DNA from: Scedosporium boydii
Lineage: Eukaryota > Ascomycota > Sordariomycetes > Microascales > Microascaceae
Assembly: GCA_002221725.1 (NCBI GenBank)
Contig: NJFT01000252.1
Coordinates: 1 to 55,854, forward strand
Direction: 5' to 3'
Length of the DNA stretch: 55,854 nucleotides
The notes under the pieces are model-generated. The model ran no database searches, was not told the origin of the DNA, and was given only the letters and a program-made list of their open reading frames with translations. The position numbers were made by a program, and so were the translations under genes. Each line of letters opens with the position of its first letter. The first letter of the stretch is position 1. Positions 55,694-55,854 of this stretch are shown piece after piece.

Positions 55694-55854
55694 TTAATGT
55701 ACGGGCTCGTAGCCTTCGGGTCTGCGTTCTTCACCACGGGTAGAATCGATACGCACTTTCATGCCCTCCCTCCGCCATATGTCGATGCCCTTGGAGAGGC
55801 TGGAGGAGATCCTTCCGGGTATCCTACCCCCATTTGGAGTCTTGAGGCTTCCGT
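55694..55854 (-). CDS. 3' end of a minus-strand gene cut by the window edge
   Basis: Open from the window edge to a TAA at 55696-55694, about 53 codons. It reads GRIPGRISSSLSKGIDIW and later RRPEGYEPVH at the C-terminus: basic and of coding-like composition, with no stop before the end. No domain can be named from this fragment. The other two minus-strand frames stop early. Confidence 0.4.
   Translation of the reverse strand, partial: GSLKTPNGGRIPGRISSSLSKGIDIWRREGMKVRIDSTRGEERRPEGYEPVH

Noticed and set aside
1..55854. CRISPR arrays, bacterial operons, ribosome binding sites
   Set aside because: The DNA is fungal with spliceosomal introns; no regularly spaced direct repeats of CRISPR type were seen.

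Overview
The window is nuclear DNA of a filamentous ascomycete (Pezizomycotina). Introns are 54-137 nt, most with GT...CTAAC/CTGAC...AG signals. The gene content (HET domain, LysM/WSC protein, group C-like chitinase, GH5 mannanase, CE3 esterase, CorA-like and HET-type kinase genes, P450/BVMO/SDR/BBE oxidoreductases) is typical of that group. A Eurotiomycete is my best guess, but the window does not prove it. No tRNA, rRNA, CRISPR array or intact transposon was seen. All exon joins were worked out by eye from reading frame and splice signals.

Left part (2-14 kb), secreted and self-recognition functions: a HET-domain gene; a LysM+WSC secreted protein; an unrecognised secreted coiled-coil protein; and a CBM18-GH18 chitinase that shares a 294-bp divergent promoter with the unrecognised protein. 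An endo-beta-mannanase and a CE3 acetylxylan-esterase-like enzyme follow. The chitinase has Ala in place of the third Asp of the GH18 catalytic motif.

Middle (15-21 kb), housekeeping: an M18 aspartyl aminopeptidase and, convergent with it, an SPX-EXS phosphate exporter (Syg1/XPR1 type). Next comes about 7.3 kb with no gene I can support, including a roughly 300-bp polypurine tract. From 28 to 34 kb lies an accessory group: a degenerate HET-type kinase, a small charged protein and a CorA-like membrane protein with internal repeats. A MetE-like zinc methyltransferase sits at 36-37 kb.

Right part (37.5-52 kb), an oxidative tailoring set on the minus strand: a type I Baeyer-Villiger monooxygenase with a C-terminal membrane anchor, an SDR and a P450. 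A TenA/heme-oxygenase-like gene is divergent from the P450. A polytopic membrane protein and a bicovalent BBE flavin oxidase follow. No PKS, NRPS or terpene cyclase is present. The BVMO, SDR and P450 upstream regions all carry CGG-N7-CCG palindromes, paired and at matching distance (about 280-330 bp) for BVMO and P450. The P450 upstream module, palindromes included, recurs in degenerate form near 55.0-55.35 kb. This candidate regulon, with its duplicated promoter/leader module, is the most interesting signal in the window. The right end holds a PIF1-family helicase with N-terminal tandem repeats and the 3' end of a further minus-strand gene.
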